Assembly: GCF_036588685.1 (NCBI RefSeq)
Contig: NC_086381.1
Location: 68,703,436-68,767,435, forward strand
DNA: 64,000 bases
Reading direction: 5' to 3'
Origin: Mytilus trossulus
Lineage: Eukaryota; Mollusca; Bivalvia; Mytilida; Mytilidae
Part shown: positions 29,866 to 41,944 of the stretch, one piece after another
How the letters are laid out: every line of letters begins with the position of its first letter
Position numbering within the stretch: position 1 is the stretch's first letter
Notes under the pieces: generated by a model
Told to the model about the DNA's origin: nothing
The model's database searches: none
The model's input: only the letters and a program-made list of their open reading frames with translations
Position numbers and translations under genes: made by a program

Positions 29866-31051
29866 TCTATAATACTAAAATTACAAGGTCCAATTTTTCA
29901 GCCGTCATCACGTAAAAACGACGAATCAAAGAATTCAACTTTAAATATAACTAATATAGTACAAAAGTGTAGCCTGATTAAAAATTACACCACTGTAGGT
30001 GTCATACCACCAATTACTCCCTCAAATTTAGAAAGTAGGCCTACTCGGACAAAAAATAGTGCATTTGATGTCAGTTTTTACTTAAACTAACCGACAAATT
30101 GGCAGAAATGAAACTTTTGATGAAAGAGAAATATATTAAGACCATTTTGAGCTAAAATTTACTTGTTTATGAGTTTGCATTCAAAATTGAGGATCAATGC
30201 ACTCCATAGTATACTAATTTAAGATTTCCAGAAAACCAGGTGTTATTTTTAGTGGTACCTCTATTCGGAACACCTTTTCTTTTTTATATGATTTTAAACA
30301 CCTGTTGAAATATTGGCATGTAGAAAGCTGATACATGTAGGATTCAGGATATACCTGGTTTCTATGAAGTTAAACTTAAGGTAAAATATTTAGAAAGCTG
30401 TGAAAATTGTAAAGTTTGGTTGAACAGATAGGGACTTTTAATTGGTGGTATGACACCTCCAGGCCCTTTTGTTTTCCACGTAATTAATATTGCCAATAAT
30501 CAAGAAGTTCCGGGTCGAGTCCGATACCGATACCAATAGCATATTCACCTGTTACCTATTACCTTATCTGTACGTTCCGCATCTGACAGGCGCACCACCA
30601 AACGGTGTATTTAGGATTAATAAATTGTTACCTATTGTAGTATTTTAATCAGTAAGACTTTATAAGATAACACTACGAATACTAAAAAATAAGGCGTATA
30701 GGTACAGTTTTTAATTTGTTAGCGGGCATGACGTCATGAAAACAGCGAATCATTCAAAGAATTCAACTTTATTTATAACTAATATCTTATAGGACAATGC
30801 TGTTGATTAAAAAATACTCCATCCCAGGACCTTTTGTTTTCCAAATATTTTATATTACAAATAATTGATAAGTTCCAGTTAGACGGGTTCAAACAGAAAG
30901 ATTTGAAAGCAGAGAAAACTTACTGTGATAATTATCTCAATATCGGCGGCATGACTTTATCAGATGACAATACTAATACAAAAATAAGTCTTGCGCATAG
31001 TTATAGACTTTAATTCAGTCACGGACCCGCGGTACCATGGGTGTGTTCTAG
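29866..31051 (+). mobile_element. Non-autonomous Helitron, 1186 bp
   Basis: It begins TCTATAATACTA after an A and ends with CTAG before a T, i.e. inserted between A and T with no target duplication. Six bases before CTAG lies a quasi-palindrome cccgcggtaccatggg (31026-31041), the expected 3' hairpin. It is inserted in a LINE ORF. An internal segment (around 29905) recurs at about 30735 (aagaattcaacttta). The same 5' end occurs again at 36296. It codes for nothing. Confidence 0.75.
29997..30458. mobile_element. MITE nested in the Helitron
   Basis: Perfect 20-bp inverted ends aggtgtcataccaccaatta (29997-30016) and its reverse complement (30439-30458). The Helitron's own internal repeat (about 30815-30835) shows the same flank without the insert, which supports a nested insertion. 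Confidence 0.75.
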
Positions 31052-34000
31052 TAGTATTTAAACATTAGTTTATATGATATAAAACACACTGGATAAATCT
31101 CAAGTTCTGTACGTAAAGCTAAATTGGAAGCCTTACCATGAACACCAAGAACATTTTTCATAATTATATTCTGAACCTTTTCAAATGGCAGTTTATCAGC
31201 AGTGTCAAGATTTATATTAAAATCTGAGACCCAAATTTCAGATCCATAAGTCATAATTGGTGAAATAATTAATGAGTAGAAAATTCTTTCCCATTTTTCC
31301 ACTGCAATACAATTAGAATACAGGCGAAGTATGCCTTACGCGCTTTATCAGCAAGATTTTCAGCTGCTATATTAAGTTTACCTCTATTGTTGAAGACTAT
31401 ACCTAAGTATTTATATTCCGTAGCAGATTCTAATGGTTGGGGACCAAAATAAAAATAATGTTTATCTAATAAAGATCTATTTTTACTATTTGATAAAATC
31501 ATAGTTTAGGTTTTCTTGGTGTTCACTTTAGGCCCCAATCAATACAAAAGGATTGTAAGGCATTCACACAGTGTTGCAAGCCATTAGGTGTTTCTGAAAT
31601 TAAGATTAAATCATCTGCATAAAGAAGATGACTAAAGTTATATTATGATTTGAATTAACTCCGGGGTCAGACAAAACGGGGTTGAAATAGGAATCTATGT
31701 CATCTTCAAAAATATTAAAAAGGGAGGGGCTAAGACTGCCCCCCCTGTTTCACCCCTAAATTAGCATGGAATGATTCACGAATGAATCCATCAGTTTTAT
31801 AACAATACAATGTATTACTATACATATGTTTTAACAAGTCATAAAATTTCCCACCTATTCCCTTTTTGAGCAATTTATGTAGTAATGTCTTTCTTACAAC
31901 ACTGTCGAATGCCTTTTTAAAGTCCACAAAACAAATGTAAAGATTTTTCTTACACTTATTTAAATATTTATTAATTAAAGTTTTCATTATGAATATATTG
32001 GTCACTTGTTCTATATCCTTCACGAAAACCACCCTGATTGGCACTCAACAAGTCTTTACACTCTATGAACACAGTTAATCTGTTTTGCAGTAATGAAGTA
32101 AATAATTTACCTAAACAGCTAGAGACACATATACCTCTATAGTTATTGCAATCATTTGGATCACCTGATTTAAAAATTGAAGAAATATATGACAGATTCC
32201 ATGATTTTGGAAATTTTCCACATTGTAGTATTTCATTAATAAGTTTTACTATAACTAGTACCATGGATGAGGCACTACATTTAAAAAAACTCATTCAATA
32301 TCAAATCAGGACCACTAGACTTACCAGCTTTAAGTCTTGTGATACCTTTTTTTAACTTCATTACAAGTAAATTGGTAATCCAGAGAGCAATGATTGTCTT
32401 TTGATATTTCAAGATCATCAGGAAAATTAAGTTCTGAATCAGAGTTTAATAAGGATTCAGTGTAATGTTCTACCCATTCCTGCTTTGATAATGGACTCGG
32501 TGCCTGTTGGTGGTTATTTTTTAGATTGTTAATAGATTTCCAAAAGGACTTGGAGTCTTTGTGTTCCAAACTATTCAATTTACTAATAAATGTCCTATAA
32601 AACTCTGCTTTTAAGCTCTTTTTTTGTTTATTATAATGTTTTACACAATTAGAATATGTTTGGCGAAGGTTAGCATTATTTTTATCCTTTTGGAGTCTTT
32701 TTACCAAGAGACCTTACTTCTTTCCTCACCAACAGACAATCATTGGACATCCATGCTTTTTTTGGTTTAGCTCTTTTTCTCTTATTAGATGGACGAGAAC
32801 TTTTCTTTTTTAATACTAAAGTTTCTGATGCTGCATTTACATAAATTTTATTAACTGATGAGACAAGAACATCGATATCATCACAGTTTTCATCATCAAT
32901 ATTGTTCATTAGATCTATTATATCATTTACAGACTCTTTATGCAATAAAGCATCATGAATTTGTCTGACATGGAATGTTCCCTTTGAAATTTACCAACAT
33001 CAGAAAGAGACTCAAGAGTTGTGTCTCTTTGAGTACATGATCTAAAGCATACAGATAATAAACAGTGGTATCTCAATTCCACTGGAGATCTAAAAATAAA
33101 ATGCTGTACACAATAGAATAAATTAGGTGTTGTTAACATATAACCAACTGTGCTTTGGCCAATAGAATTATAAAAAGTAAAAAATCCTAAGGAATCGACT
33201 AGAAATCTCCCATTAAGAAGTCTCAACTGCAATGCTTTACAAAGGGACATAAGAACAGTGCCAACATGTTTTTTTCCGACGTAGTCGGTATAGTTTCGGT
33301 GTGTGCCCTTTGAACTTAAGGACGCTTAACTATAGCAACAGAATACGCATGCTCGAAAATCCTTTCTGAGATTGGACAAAATGCAGTAATGGTGGGTGAT
33401 TTGGTTGTGTTTGAAAAAACGTCTCGAAAATTATATCGTTATTGAAAGCAAGTGAAAAAACTATAAATATTTGAACTAGATCTTACAAAGATTTATATTT
33501 TGATTAGAATATTTTTTCTCCAATAGCTCTTTGCATCCATGACAGCTGTTTATTCGGGACAATTATATAATTTTTAATGTAAACTTTGTTGTACGAACGT
33601 ACATGACTTTTAGAATGCACCTACGCATGTGAGATTTCCGCGGGGTTTTGGTGAATATTCTTAAATTTAAATACGTCGGATATCTTTTTTAAAGATATTT
33701 CTTGTTTCTCTATCCATTTGACGTCTTACTACGGGAATATCAGGGGGGTAACTAATAGGTACAGGACAATCAATCAAATTTTCATTTCCATCAACATTTT
33801 GGATGTAGTCCTACAGTCCTCCTGTTCGGGCATTAAAGTCACCACAGATTAGAATTTCTCCCTGATGTTTAAACTGCACGATTTCACTTTGAAGCTGTGT
33901 AAATATCAATTCTGAATCATCTTTATTCATATATGGTTTTATATAACAAAAACACAAATAAACTGTATAAGATAGTCCAGGTATTTGCTTATCCAGCTTT

Positions 34001-34110
34001 AACCAAATTGAAAATTTTGATCTTTTGATCTCTTTTACTCCCTTTCTGATATGCGGTTTGCAGTATACTGCTTTACCACCTGATGCCCTTCCCTTTCTTT
34101 TGAATTCAAA
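31052..34110 (-). pseudogene. Non-LTR retrotransposon ORF2: endonuclease and reverse transcriptase, decayed
   Basis: Read on minus from 34110. The endonuclease motif GEILICGDFNARTGG is at about 33820-33865. After an unrelated insertion at about 33255-33705 the endonuclease resumes: LLNGRFLVDSLGFFTFYNSI, GQSTVGYMLTTPNLFYCVQH. Linker frames follow (32945-32330). RT motifs then appear: WNLSYISSIFKSGDPNDCNNYRGI, FVDFKKAFDSV (motif A), NLGVKQGGQSsp (motif B), and ESATEYKYLGIVFNNRGKLN (thumb-proximal). Frames change several times, and the FADD-type motif region (about 31600-31630) is damaged. With 28985-29865 it makes one element split by the Helitron. Confidence 0.8.
33255..33705. mobile_element. 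Unassigned insertion within the LINE endonuclease
   Basis: Similarity to the endonuclease stops near 33705 and resumes near 33255. Both edges carry tccgacgta in opposite orientation (about 33276 and 33678), so a short-TIR element is possible. No ORF. Confidence 0.4.
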
Positions 34111-34145
34111 AGCTTTAAACCATTGGTTCTATGACAACATCGTTT

Positions 34146-34866
34146 TTCGCCCCCTTTTACTTTCGCACCCTACATGTTCGCACCCAAAATCCGTTCGCAC
34201 CCTACATGTTCGCGCCCAATTTAAATTGGTCTTGTGTTGAAACACTTTGTAATCAAGTTTTGGCAATAAGTATAATTGTTGCCATTGTCTCAAAATAAAG
34301 TGAGACAGCATTTATTTTTTGTATTGAATAAATCTTAATCATATTTTGGATAGTGTATTGTTAAAAAAAATAATAATCCTTTCTAAATAAAGTTAAATTT
34401 GTCAATGTTTTATTGTGCGTTGAATAACTCTTAATCATGTTTTGGTTAGTGTTTTGCTGATCATTGCTATAACTTTGTTTCATTGACTTGTTTCAAAATG
34501 AAGTGAGATTGTGACTACGTTTTTTTTCGTCTTGAATAAATTTTATCATGTTTTGGTCATACTAGTGTTACTGCAATTACTATATTTCATTGTTTCAATG
34601 TTTCAGATCAATGGGACCAAGCTGTTTTAAAAAAACAATTACCTTTTGTGTTTTTCATTTAAAATCTTCAATAGTTCACTCATACAAAGCTATAAATACA
34701 TTCAGTATTTACACCAAAGCAATTTAAAACAACAATCATGATTTTCAAAATATTCAACTGAAATTTGAATTAGAATTGGGCGCGAATGTGTAGAGTGCGA
34801 ACGGATCTTGGGTGCGAACGTGCGAGGTGCGTAAGGTGCGAAAGTGTATTGGGCGCGAACGGACTT
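34146..34866. mobile_element. Foldback/MITE with repeated GTTCGCACCC ends
   Basis: The ends are inverted copies of each other over about 80 bp. Left: tttcgcaccctacatgttcg, cacccaaaatccgttcgcac, gttcgcgcccaattt. Right, as the reverse complement, the same order from 34866 inward. The decamer gttcgcaccc recurs within each arm. The interior is AT-rich with a diffuse roughly 120-bp repeat around 'tgttttggttagtgtt'. No coding. Confidence 0.7.
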
Positions 34867-35572
34867 GATACCATATATTAGTTTCATTCCCCTATACAAA
34901 TTCATTCCCAGCACAGGAGTGTGTGTCGGGTACTACTACACGTGCTATGTAATTATATTTGACCTATTTAAGTTTACACCTCAAACAGCAGTTGTTGTTT
35001 GTTTCTTTACATGTTATCGTGACAAATATCTATTGTAAATGATAATTCTTTTGAATGAAAGGTTTGTTTGATTAGTTTACAAAGGGGAGTTGTACAAATG
35101 AGTGTTAGGCAGCAACCATTTGATTTTCAACAAGTCGAAAACATTTTATTTCTTCCAATTTCAGTATTACATATAACATGTATAGCGACAGCTGAGGGTG
35201 AAACAAACATTTTTTTTTTCTCAGAATCTAAACAAATTTTTTTTTTCTCCAAAAACTGGAAACAAATTTTTTTCCAAAAAAATCCATGTTAACTACTGGA
35301 AGTGTAAATTCTCTAATAAATTAAAGCATGGCCAGAGATTATAAAGATTTGTAAAACAACTAAGCGTGGAACAACAAATTGGCTGGACATGATATTATAA
35401 AGGAACAAATCACAAAAAAAGATAATTAAAAAAATTAAATAAAGAACATTAATTTTAATTGAATTGCTTGTGTGGAATATTGGTTTGAAGACTTGGTGTG
35501 ACTTTGTAATGCATGAACTAACATAGGGCCCCAACTTTTTTGTTGCAAAAAGAATTGGACATCACCTTTTTA
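34867..35572. repeat. Intergenic with a dispersed repeat fragment
   Basis: 35085-35290 contains 'taggcagcaaccatttgatt', also seen at about 9111-9135, followed by T-rich tracts. Nothing else is recognised. Confidence 0.4.
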
Positions 35573-36170
35573 GCTCACCTGGCCCAAAGGACCATGTGAG
35601 CTTTTCTCGTCACTTGACGTCCGTTGTCCATTGTTGTTATCTTTTACAAAAATCATCTCTGAAACTACTGGGCCAAACTTAGCCATAATCATTTTTGGGG
35701 TATCTAGTTTAAAAGATGGCAAAGCATTTAGAGCATGAATTCTGACTGTGTAACATTTGTTAACCATGTTAAGATCTATCTGCCCAGCCCTGAAATTTTC
35801 AGGTTTTTACAACTGGTTGTTGGGTTTGCTTCTGCGGAATTGGTAATACTGTACAGCAAAGTAAGACCTACAAATAAGTCAACATGACCAAAATGGTTTA
35901 TTGACCCCATAAGGAGTTACTGCACTTTAAAGTCAATTTTTAACCATTTTCATAAATTTGGTATCTTTTTACAAAATATTTTCCACTGTTACTACTTAGC
36001 CAAGTTCATTATAGATAGAGATAATTATAAGCAGGAAGACTGTTCAAAAAAGTAAGATCTACAAACACATCAGCATCACTAAAACACATTTTTGCCATAA
36101 ATCCATCTGTGTCCTTTGTTTAATATGCACATAGACCAAGGTGAGCAACACAGACTTCAGCCTCTAGTCT
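35571..36170. repeat. Dispersed repeat 'tagctcacctggccc', copy 1
   Basis: Starts tagctcacctggcccaaagg, whose first 30 bases form a hairpin, and ends near cctctagtct. Shorter than copies 2 and 3. Contains 'ttcattatagatagagataa' in common with them. Confidence 0.8.
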
Positions 36171-36295
36171 TCATTCGCTGCTGCATTACCATGGAACTTT
36201 TATTTTTTTAGGTAAAGATTTGCAATCAAAACCTTATGAGACTGGCTTGCTAACCTCTTGATCTTTATTAAAATTAGAGTTATCTTCCTTTGCCT

Positions 36296-36393
36296 AGAAT
36301 CTATAATATTAAAATAATGAGGTCCAATTTGTCAGCCGTCATGGGGAAAAAACGACAAATCGAAGAATTCAACTTTATATATAGCTAATATAG
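36296..36393 (+). mobile_element. Helitron 5' end fragment
   Basis: tctataatattaaaataatg, then cagccgtcatgg, then aagaattcaactttatatat matches the start of the Helitron at 29866. It is preceded by A as expected and cut off by another repeat at about 36394. Confidence 0.65.
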
Positions 36394-36770
36394 ATAAACT
36401 CATCATAGATACCTGTGAGGACTAAAATTTGTATATACGCCAGATGCACGTTTCGTCTACAAAAGACTCATCAGTGACTCTCAAATCCAAAAAAGTTAAA
36501 AGGCCAAATAAAGTACGAAGTTGAAGAGCTTTGAAGACCAAAATTTCTAAAAGTGTTGCCAAATACAGCTAAGGTAATCTATGCCTGAGGTAGAAAAGCC
36601 TGAGTATTTACAAAAATTCAAAATTTTGTAAACAGTAAATGTATAAATATGACCATATCAATGACAATTCATGTCAGCACAAAAAGTGCTGACTACTGGG
36701 CTTGTGATACCCTCAGGGAAATAAATTTCCACCAGCAGTGGCATCGACCCAGTGGTTGTAAATAAACTCA
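36394..36770. repeat. Dispersed repeat bounded by a direct repeat
   Basis: ataaactcatcatagatacc opens the block and recurs at about 36761. The body (cgtttcgtctacaaaagact, caaaatttctaaaagtgttg) is related to 57330-57540 and to 5901-6010. Confidence 0.55.
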
Positions 36771-36897
36771 TCATAGATACCAGGACTAAAATTTGTATAT
36801 ACATTGTACGCCAAGAAGGTTTAACATTTGTTAAATGTCCTACTTTATAAAATGGCCTATAATTGCCATTATAATTACAATTAATTGGTAGTCTTAA

Positions 36898-37438
36898 AAG
36901 AGGGTGGTAAAGGGGGCCCCTGGACACGGAAACACGTGAAATAGAAATCGCAAAAATGTTGCACGGAATATAAAAATCGGAAAAAACGAAGCACGAGAAA
37001 TAGATTCGTAAATATTAATGGAAAAAGTAAAATAATATATTAATTAGCCGTTCTTAGAGATCCTATTGTCATTATTAAATGGACATGATGACCCTGCAAT
37101 CACTATTAAGCGTCCGCTAGTTACAACTAATTTGAAAGAAAAATATTATTCATAATAATTAATTTGATAGCAATTTTAAATATTCTAGGAACACATAATT
37201 TGAAACAATCTCCAAATTGACTTTGAATTAAGTCCCAGTTTACTTTTAAATCAAATGCGGGACAAGCACGAGAAATTAAGAGTACCGACACGAAACACGG
37301 AAAATAAATAAAGGAGAACACGAGGCACGCATGTCGAAACAAACACGAGAAAACGAGAAATAAAACCTCAAAACACGAAAACACGTGAAATAAATAGGCC
37401 GAAAACGTTGCACGAAAATAACCCTTTACCACCCTCTT
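36898..37438. mobile_element. TIR element with 'acacg(t)gaaat' internal sub-repeats
   Basis: Ends aagagggtggtaaaggg and ccctttaccaccctctt are inverted. The interior near each end repeats phrases such as cacggaaacacgtgaaatag and cacgaaaacacgtgaaataa. The minus-strand open codons 37127-37504 mix this element with the adjacent LINE-like fragment. The target duplication is unclear (A-rich flanks). Confidence 0.6.
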
Positions 37439-37510
37439 AAAAACACTGTTAACAATAAGTCCTAAGTATTGGTAACTTGAAACATACTCAACATTTTTAT
37501 CCATAGTTTG
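37439..37510 (-). pseudogene. Short RT fragment
   Basis: Minus strand reads MDKNVEYVSSYQYLGLIVNS, the Y-K-Y-L-G motif that follows the RT palm in LINEs. Too short to place in a family. Confidence 0.45.
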
Positions 37511-38060
37511 ATAGTTTGATATTTTACATTTATTAATTCATGCATAAGTTGTCCCACTTTGTTTGGATCTCTGTAGAATCTCTCCTCATCAGAAACGAAT
37601 TAAGGGGGGAGGGAGGGGACATCAAAATAGATTGTCCCTTCCTTAATTTGTAAAATTGTCAATTGTGAATTAAAATAGATTTAAACGGAATTGGCCCTTT
37701 CTAAATTGGTAAAGTATGCATGCAATGATTTGAATAAAGTAAAAGGGAACTGACCTTACGCCATATTATTTATGTATGTGCCTCTGTCCCAAGTCAGGAG
37801 CCTGTTATTCAGTGGTTTTCGTTTGTTTATGTATTTGTTTTTCGTTCATTTTTTTATATATAAATAAGGCCGTTAGTTTTCTCATTTGAATTGTTTTAAT
37901 CATTGTCTTATCAGGGCCTTTTATAGCTGACTATGCGGTATGGATTTTGCTCATTGTTGAAGGACGTATGGTGACCTATAGTTGTTAATGTCTGTCATTT
38001 TGGTCTCTTGTGGACAGTTGTCTCATTGGCATTATCATACCACATCTTCTTTTTTATATT
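37511..38060. repeat. Dispersed mussel-type repeat
   Basis: Contains ctgtcccaagtcaggagcct, ataaggccgttagttttctc, ttgaaggacgtatggtgacc and 'gtctcattggcattatcata', a block I associate with mussel genomes and which has partial relatives at about 8930 (reverse) and 43915. Confidence 0.6.
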
Positions 38061-38189
38061 ACCTAAATTGGTAAAGTTGGCAAAAGTGTATTTGCCCTAC
38101 CTAAACTGCTTAGATTTGCAATGGTGGCTTAAGATAAATTCAAAAGGATTATTAACTGGCACTTAACGGTAACCTCTTTTCTGTTGCAG

Positions 38190-38238
38190 TTGGTATGATT
38201 TTTATTGGATTGATTGTGTATATATATGTGGTTAACAG
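38190..38238 (+). CDS. Host-type transmembrane exon
   Basis: A 49-nt stretch between a good acceptor (ctcttttctgttgcag) and a donor (gtaatt). In one phase it reads GMIFIGLIVYIYVVN, a single hydrophobic membrane segment. Joined in phase to the next candidate exon at 46070, the codon across the junction is AGT and the frame ends two codons later (Met, stop). That would make this the C-terminal membrane anchor of a tail-anchored or type I protein whose earlier exons lie upstream, not identified in the window. Confidence 0.5.
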
Positions 38239-39198
38239 GTAATTTTTGATATTTTTATTTTTGTATTAAATTTTCACATAATTTATTATATATATACCAT
38301 GTATATTTGTATATCTGATGAGTTTGACACATTTAATTCTTAATATTTATTGAGTAGTTTTAAGTTATGCATCAGTGGTTATAATTATTGTAAGACTTTG
38401 TCATGGCTCAGTGAATTTTGATATATTGGTTATACATGTAACTCTCTAGGTTTTACTAGTTTGTGTTATGAAAACTCTGTTCTGTATGATAATTGGTTGA
38501 TTAAGTCATATGTTTATTTTTGGAGGGAAACTCTATTGTTTGGTCAGAATAGGATTTATTTTGAACTGAGAGAAAGTGTTATGCAGCGTGAGTGTTAGTA
38601 TTCATATTTGGTGGACACCTTCATTTAATTTTGATAAAAACATAAGGTCAGTTTTCTCAACTTATTGATAGAGATTTCTAGAAACATGCAAATATGTGGA
38701 AGAGTTGTATGAATATCATATACATATTGCAGCTATATTTGAAATATTTTATTGCTATATTCTGGACACTAATTCCTATTTAACATGTTTAAGAAATAGT
38801 TCAGTTACTTATTTGAATTGAAGTCTTAAATATTTGCACACATTTCCTATAGTTGTGTTACAGTAGTGTCTGATGATGTTTGAATTAGACTGTTATAGAG
38901 AGAAAATGTATTTTTTGAAGTCCCAATAAATGTGCATGAATTATATGTTAGTAACAATGGTGGATCCAGAAATTTTCATAAGTGGGGCCCCGCTCTGGGA
39001 ATGCTTCAATGGTTCCCTGTATTCAACCAAATTTCTAAATTCGCTGTAAGTTATATTATTTTAAAGAAGTATTTCTATAAACTCGGAGAAATAATATATC
39101 ATGGATATTAAATGATACATGTATTTTTATATGCAGCTACAAAAGGTCCAAAATAATGTCTTTAAATTATACTTAATGTATGTAACTGCAGATATAAC
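38239..39198. other. Probable intron/intergenic, no features
   Basis: AT-rich. A GC-rich MITE-like end (ggtggatccagaaattttca) at 38959-38978 and nothing else supported. Confidence 0.4.
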
Positions 39199-40546
39199 TA
39201 GCTCACCTGGCCCAAAGGGCCAAGTCAGCTTTTCTGATCACTTGGCGTCTGTCGGCGTCCAGCGTCCGTAAACTTTTAGAAAAATCTTCTCTTCTGAAAC
39301 TACTGGTACAAATTAAAACAAACTTGGCCACAATCATCATTGGGGCATCTAGTCTAAAAATTGTATCCGGTGACCCCGCATACCAACCAAGATGGCGGCC
39401 ACGGCTAGAATTAGAACACAGGGGGGAAAATGCAGTTTTTGGCTTATAACTCAAAAAACCAAAGCGTTTAGAGGAAATCTGACGAAGTTAAATTGTTTAT
39501 CAGGTCAAGATCTATCACCTTTGAAAGGAGTAGGTCCGGTAAGGACCGATTTTGGCCTCAAAATTCAATTTCATCTGACAAAAGATTTTGACCACTTTTT
39601 AAACACTTAAGTGTCTATTTCATATGATTCAATTATTTTATGTGCAAGATTTTAACTTATTAAGTCATTAAAAACAATCCGATTCAAGCTCAAATATGAA
39701 AAATCTACCAAATATGCGAAAAAATGACACTTTTCAGATGGTTTTTGTCAAAAACAAAAGTGGCCGCATCCGTGTTCCATCCTCAATCTTTACATATGTT
39801 ATGTATTATCATCAAATACAACTTCCATTTCAATATTTTGGATGAACACGAATGCGGCCACTTTCGTTTTACCCGGAAACCGTCTAAAATTTAACTAAAA
39901 TGCTGCAATTGTGAAGATTTTAGTAATTTAGCACGACTTTATGGTGCAAGTACCCAATATATGTGCATTGTATTGTCAAAAACAGCCCATATTTGTGTAG
40001 CAGAACCATTTTACTATCCAATAATTAAGTGAAAGTTTACATTTTAACAATTTTGTAAAACGGCTATAATTTGGGGCCAAAAAGAGGTCTTACTGGACCT
40101 ACTCCTTTCAGATGAATTGGACAACCTGATGTTAGGTTGCTGCCCCTGAATTGATAATTTTAAGGAAATTTTGCTGTTTTGGGTTATTATCTTGAATATT
40201 ATTATAGATAGAGATAAACTGTAAGCAAAAATGTTCAGCAACGTAAGATCTACAAAAAAGACCAAAATGGTCAATTGACCCCCTAAGGAGTTATAGCCCT
40301 TTTTAGTCAATTTTTAACAATATTGGTAAAATTTGTAAATTTTCACTAACATATTCCACTGTATCTATTGGGCCAAGTTCATTATAGATAGAGATAATTG
40401 TAAGCAGCAAGAATGTTTAGAAAAGTAAGATCTACAAACACATCCCCATCACCAAAACACAATTTTGTCATAAATCCACCAGTCTCCTTTGTTTAATATT
40501 CACATAGACCAAGGTGAGCGACACAGGCTCTTTGGAGCCTCTAGTT
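39199..40546. repeat. Dispersed repeat 'tagctcacctggccc', copy 2, interrupted
   Basis: Full-length copy from tagctcacctggcccaaagg to gagcctctagttt, with a foldback element inserted at 39536-40106. Contains the family phrase aagatggcggcc and 'ttcattatagatagagataa'. Confidence 0.85.
39536..40106. mobile_element. Foldback MITE inside repeat copy 2
   Basis: Inverted ends aggagtaggtccggtaagga and its near complement tcttactggacctactcct. A second, inner inverted pair (aaaagtggccgcatccgtgt at about 39759 and acgaatgcggccactttcgt at about 39847) can fold the middle. Repeat copy 3 shows the same place uninterrupted. Confidence 0.75.
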
Positions 40547-41944
40547 TAGTTCATTAGACTTATATAGGTTATATTTATATTTTGTACAGGATAAGAAAGC
40601 TGATGTTTTAATGATCTGGTGATCTGGTGTCGGTGATGTTACGAAATAATCTGATAGGAGATAGACATTTGTATAATATGGTTATGAAGATCAGTGTTTT
40701 CATTCTTGTCAAGACTGTCACTTCTGTTGCCGAAAGCTCGACATAGGGATAGTGACGACAGTGAAGATTATGTGATATAAGGTGAGACGTCATTTCAGTA
40801 TGTGCATTCTTGTTTTAGATACTGTGGGTTTATTGATATTCATTGGATACCAATTTTCAGGGATTTTTTGGGACAAGGGAACGACAAATTTGAACATTCA
40901 ACAAATAACAAATTTTCAAAAGGAATGAATGGAGACTTTGCCTTTATACCATGAAATTAAATATCCACCAATATGCAAGTTTTCCTTAAACCGCGAAAAT
41001 AAATGAATCCTCAGTAGTCTGTGTTTGTCTAAAGAATATACATTTATTTCTTGTTTCAATGCTAAGCATGCGAAAATATTATTTGAAACATTATAGTAAT
41101 AGAAATAAATCATTCATAAATCTATGAGTGATTACCATTGTACATGGGATGAAATTACCACCATATTGGGTGTTTACTCCTAACCTATTATAGTAGATAC
41201 TAAGAATGTAGTAATTTAGTACATCTACATTGTATGACGATCCATCGGCTCATTGATGACTATACGTCAGCACATCGCAAACAGACACTTAATAAAATAT
41301 AATAACTAATGAGTGCAATAATTCAAAAATAATTTGTGCAAAAACAAAACAAATAAATTAACACATTTACATATTTACACACAGGTTGGATATCTTAATA
41401 TACTGACTCTGGATCAGTATTTTAAACTGATCCAGGGAGTTAACCACGGGGAGGGGGGGGGGGGGGGGGTAACTTCCTATTATTGGGTATACAGGGATAT
41501 GCCAAAAATGGGTCATAATTTTGCAAGATTATATATAAAAATGACCCTCCTTTTTAATGACATCCTATATTAAAATGTATTTACGTTTAATAACTGTATA
41601 TTGATTTGTGGTATGATCTACATATCATACATAAATATGCTATTTAGAATCTTACATTATAAAATATTTGTGCATCAAACGATGTCAATTCATTTATAAA
41701 AACTTAAGGGTAGCTGGTATATTTTTGAATTATGAGTGATGATGAGTTAGTGCTTGTATAAGCATGGGTCATATTTTGAATATTGTATTATATATAAGTA
41801 TGGGTCATTCTCTCTTAAATATTTACATAATATAATAGGTACTGAATTTCAGTGAATGTTATATTAATATGGGTACGTTTTTTGAGGCAAAAATGGCACA
41901 CCCCTACCAAACAAATATCGAAGTTACAGATCAAGTTTGATTTT
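40547..41944. other. Intergenic, G run at 41451-41469
   Basis: No gene supported on either strand. The short ORF 41334-41573 runs through a G homopolymer and looks spurious. Confidence 0.5.

Noticed and set aside
30510-30530. tRNA B-box-like gggtcgagtccga
   Set aside because: No matching A box or cloverleaf at the right distance.
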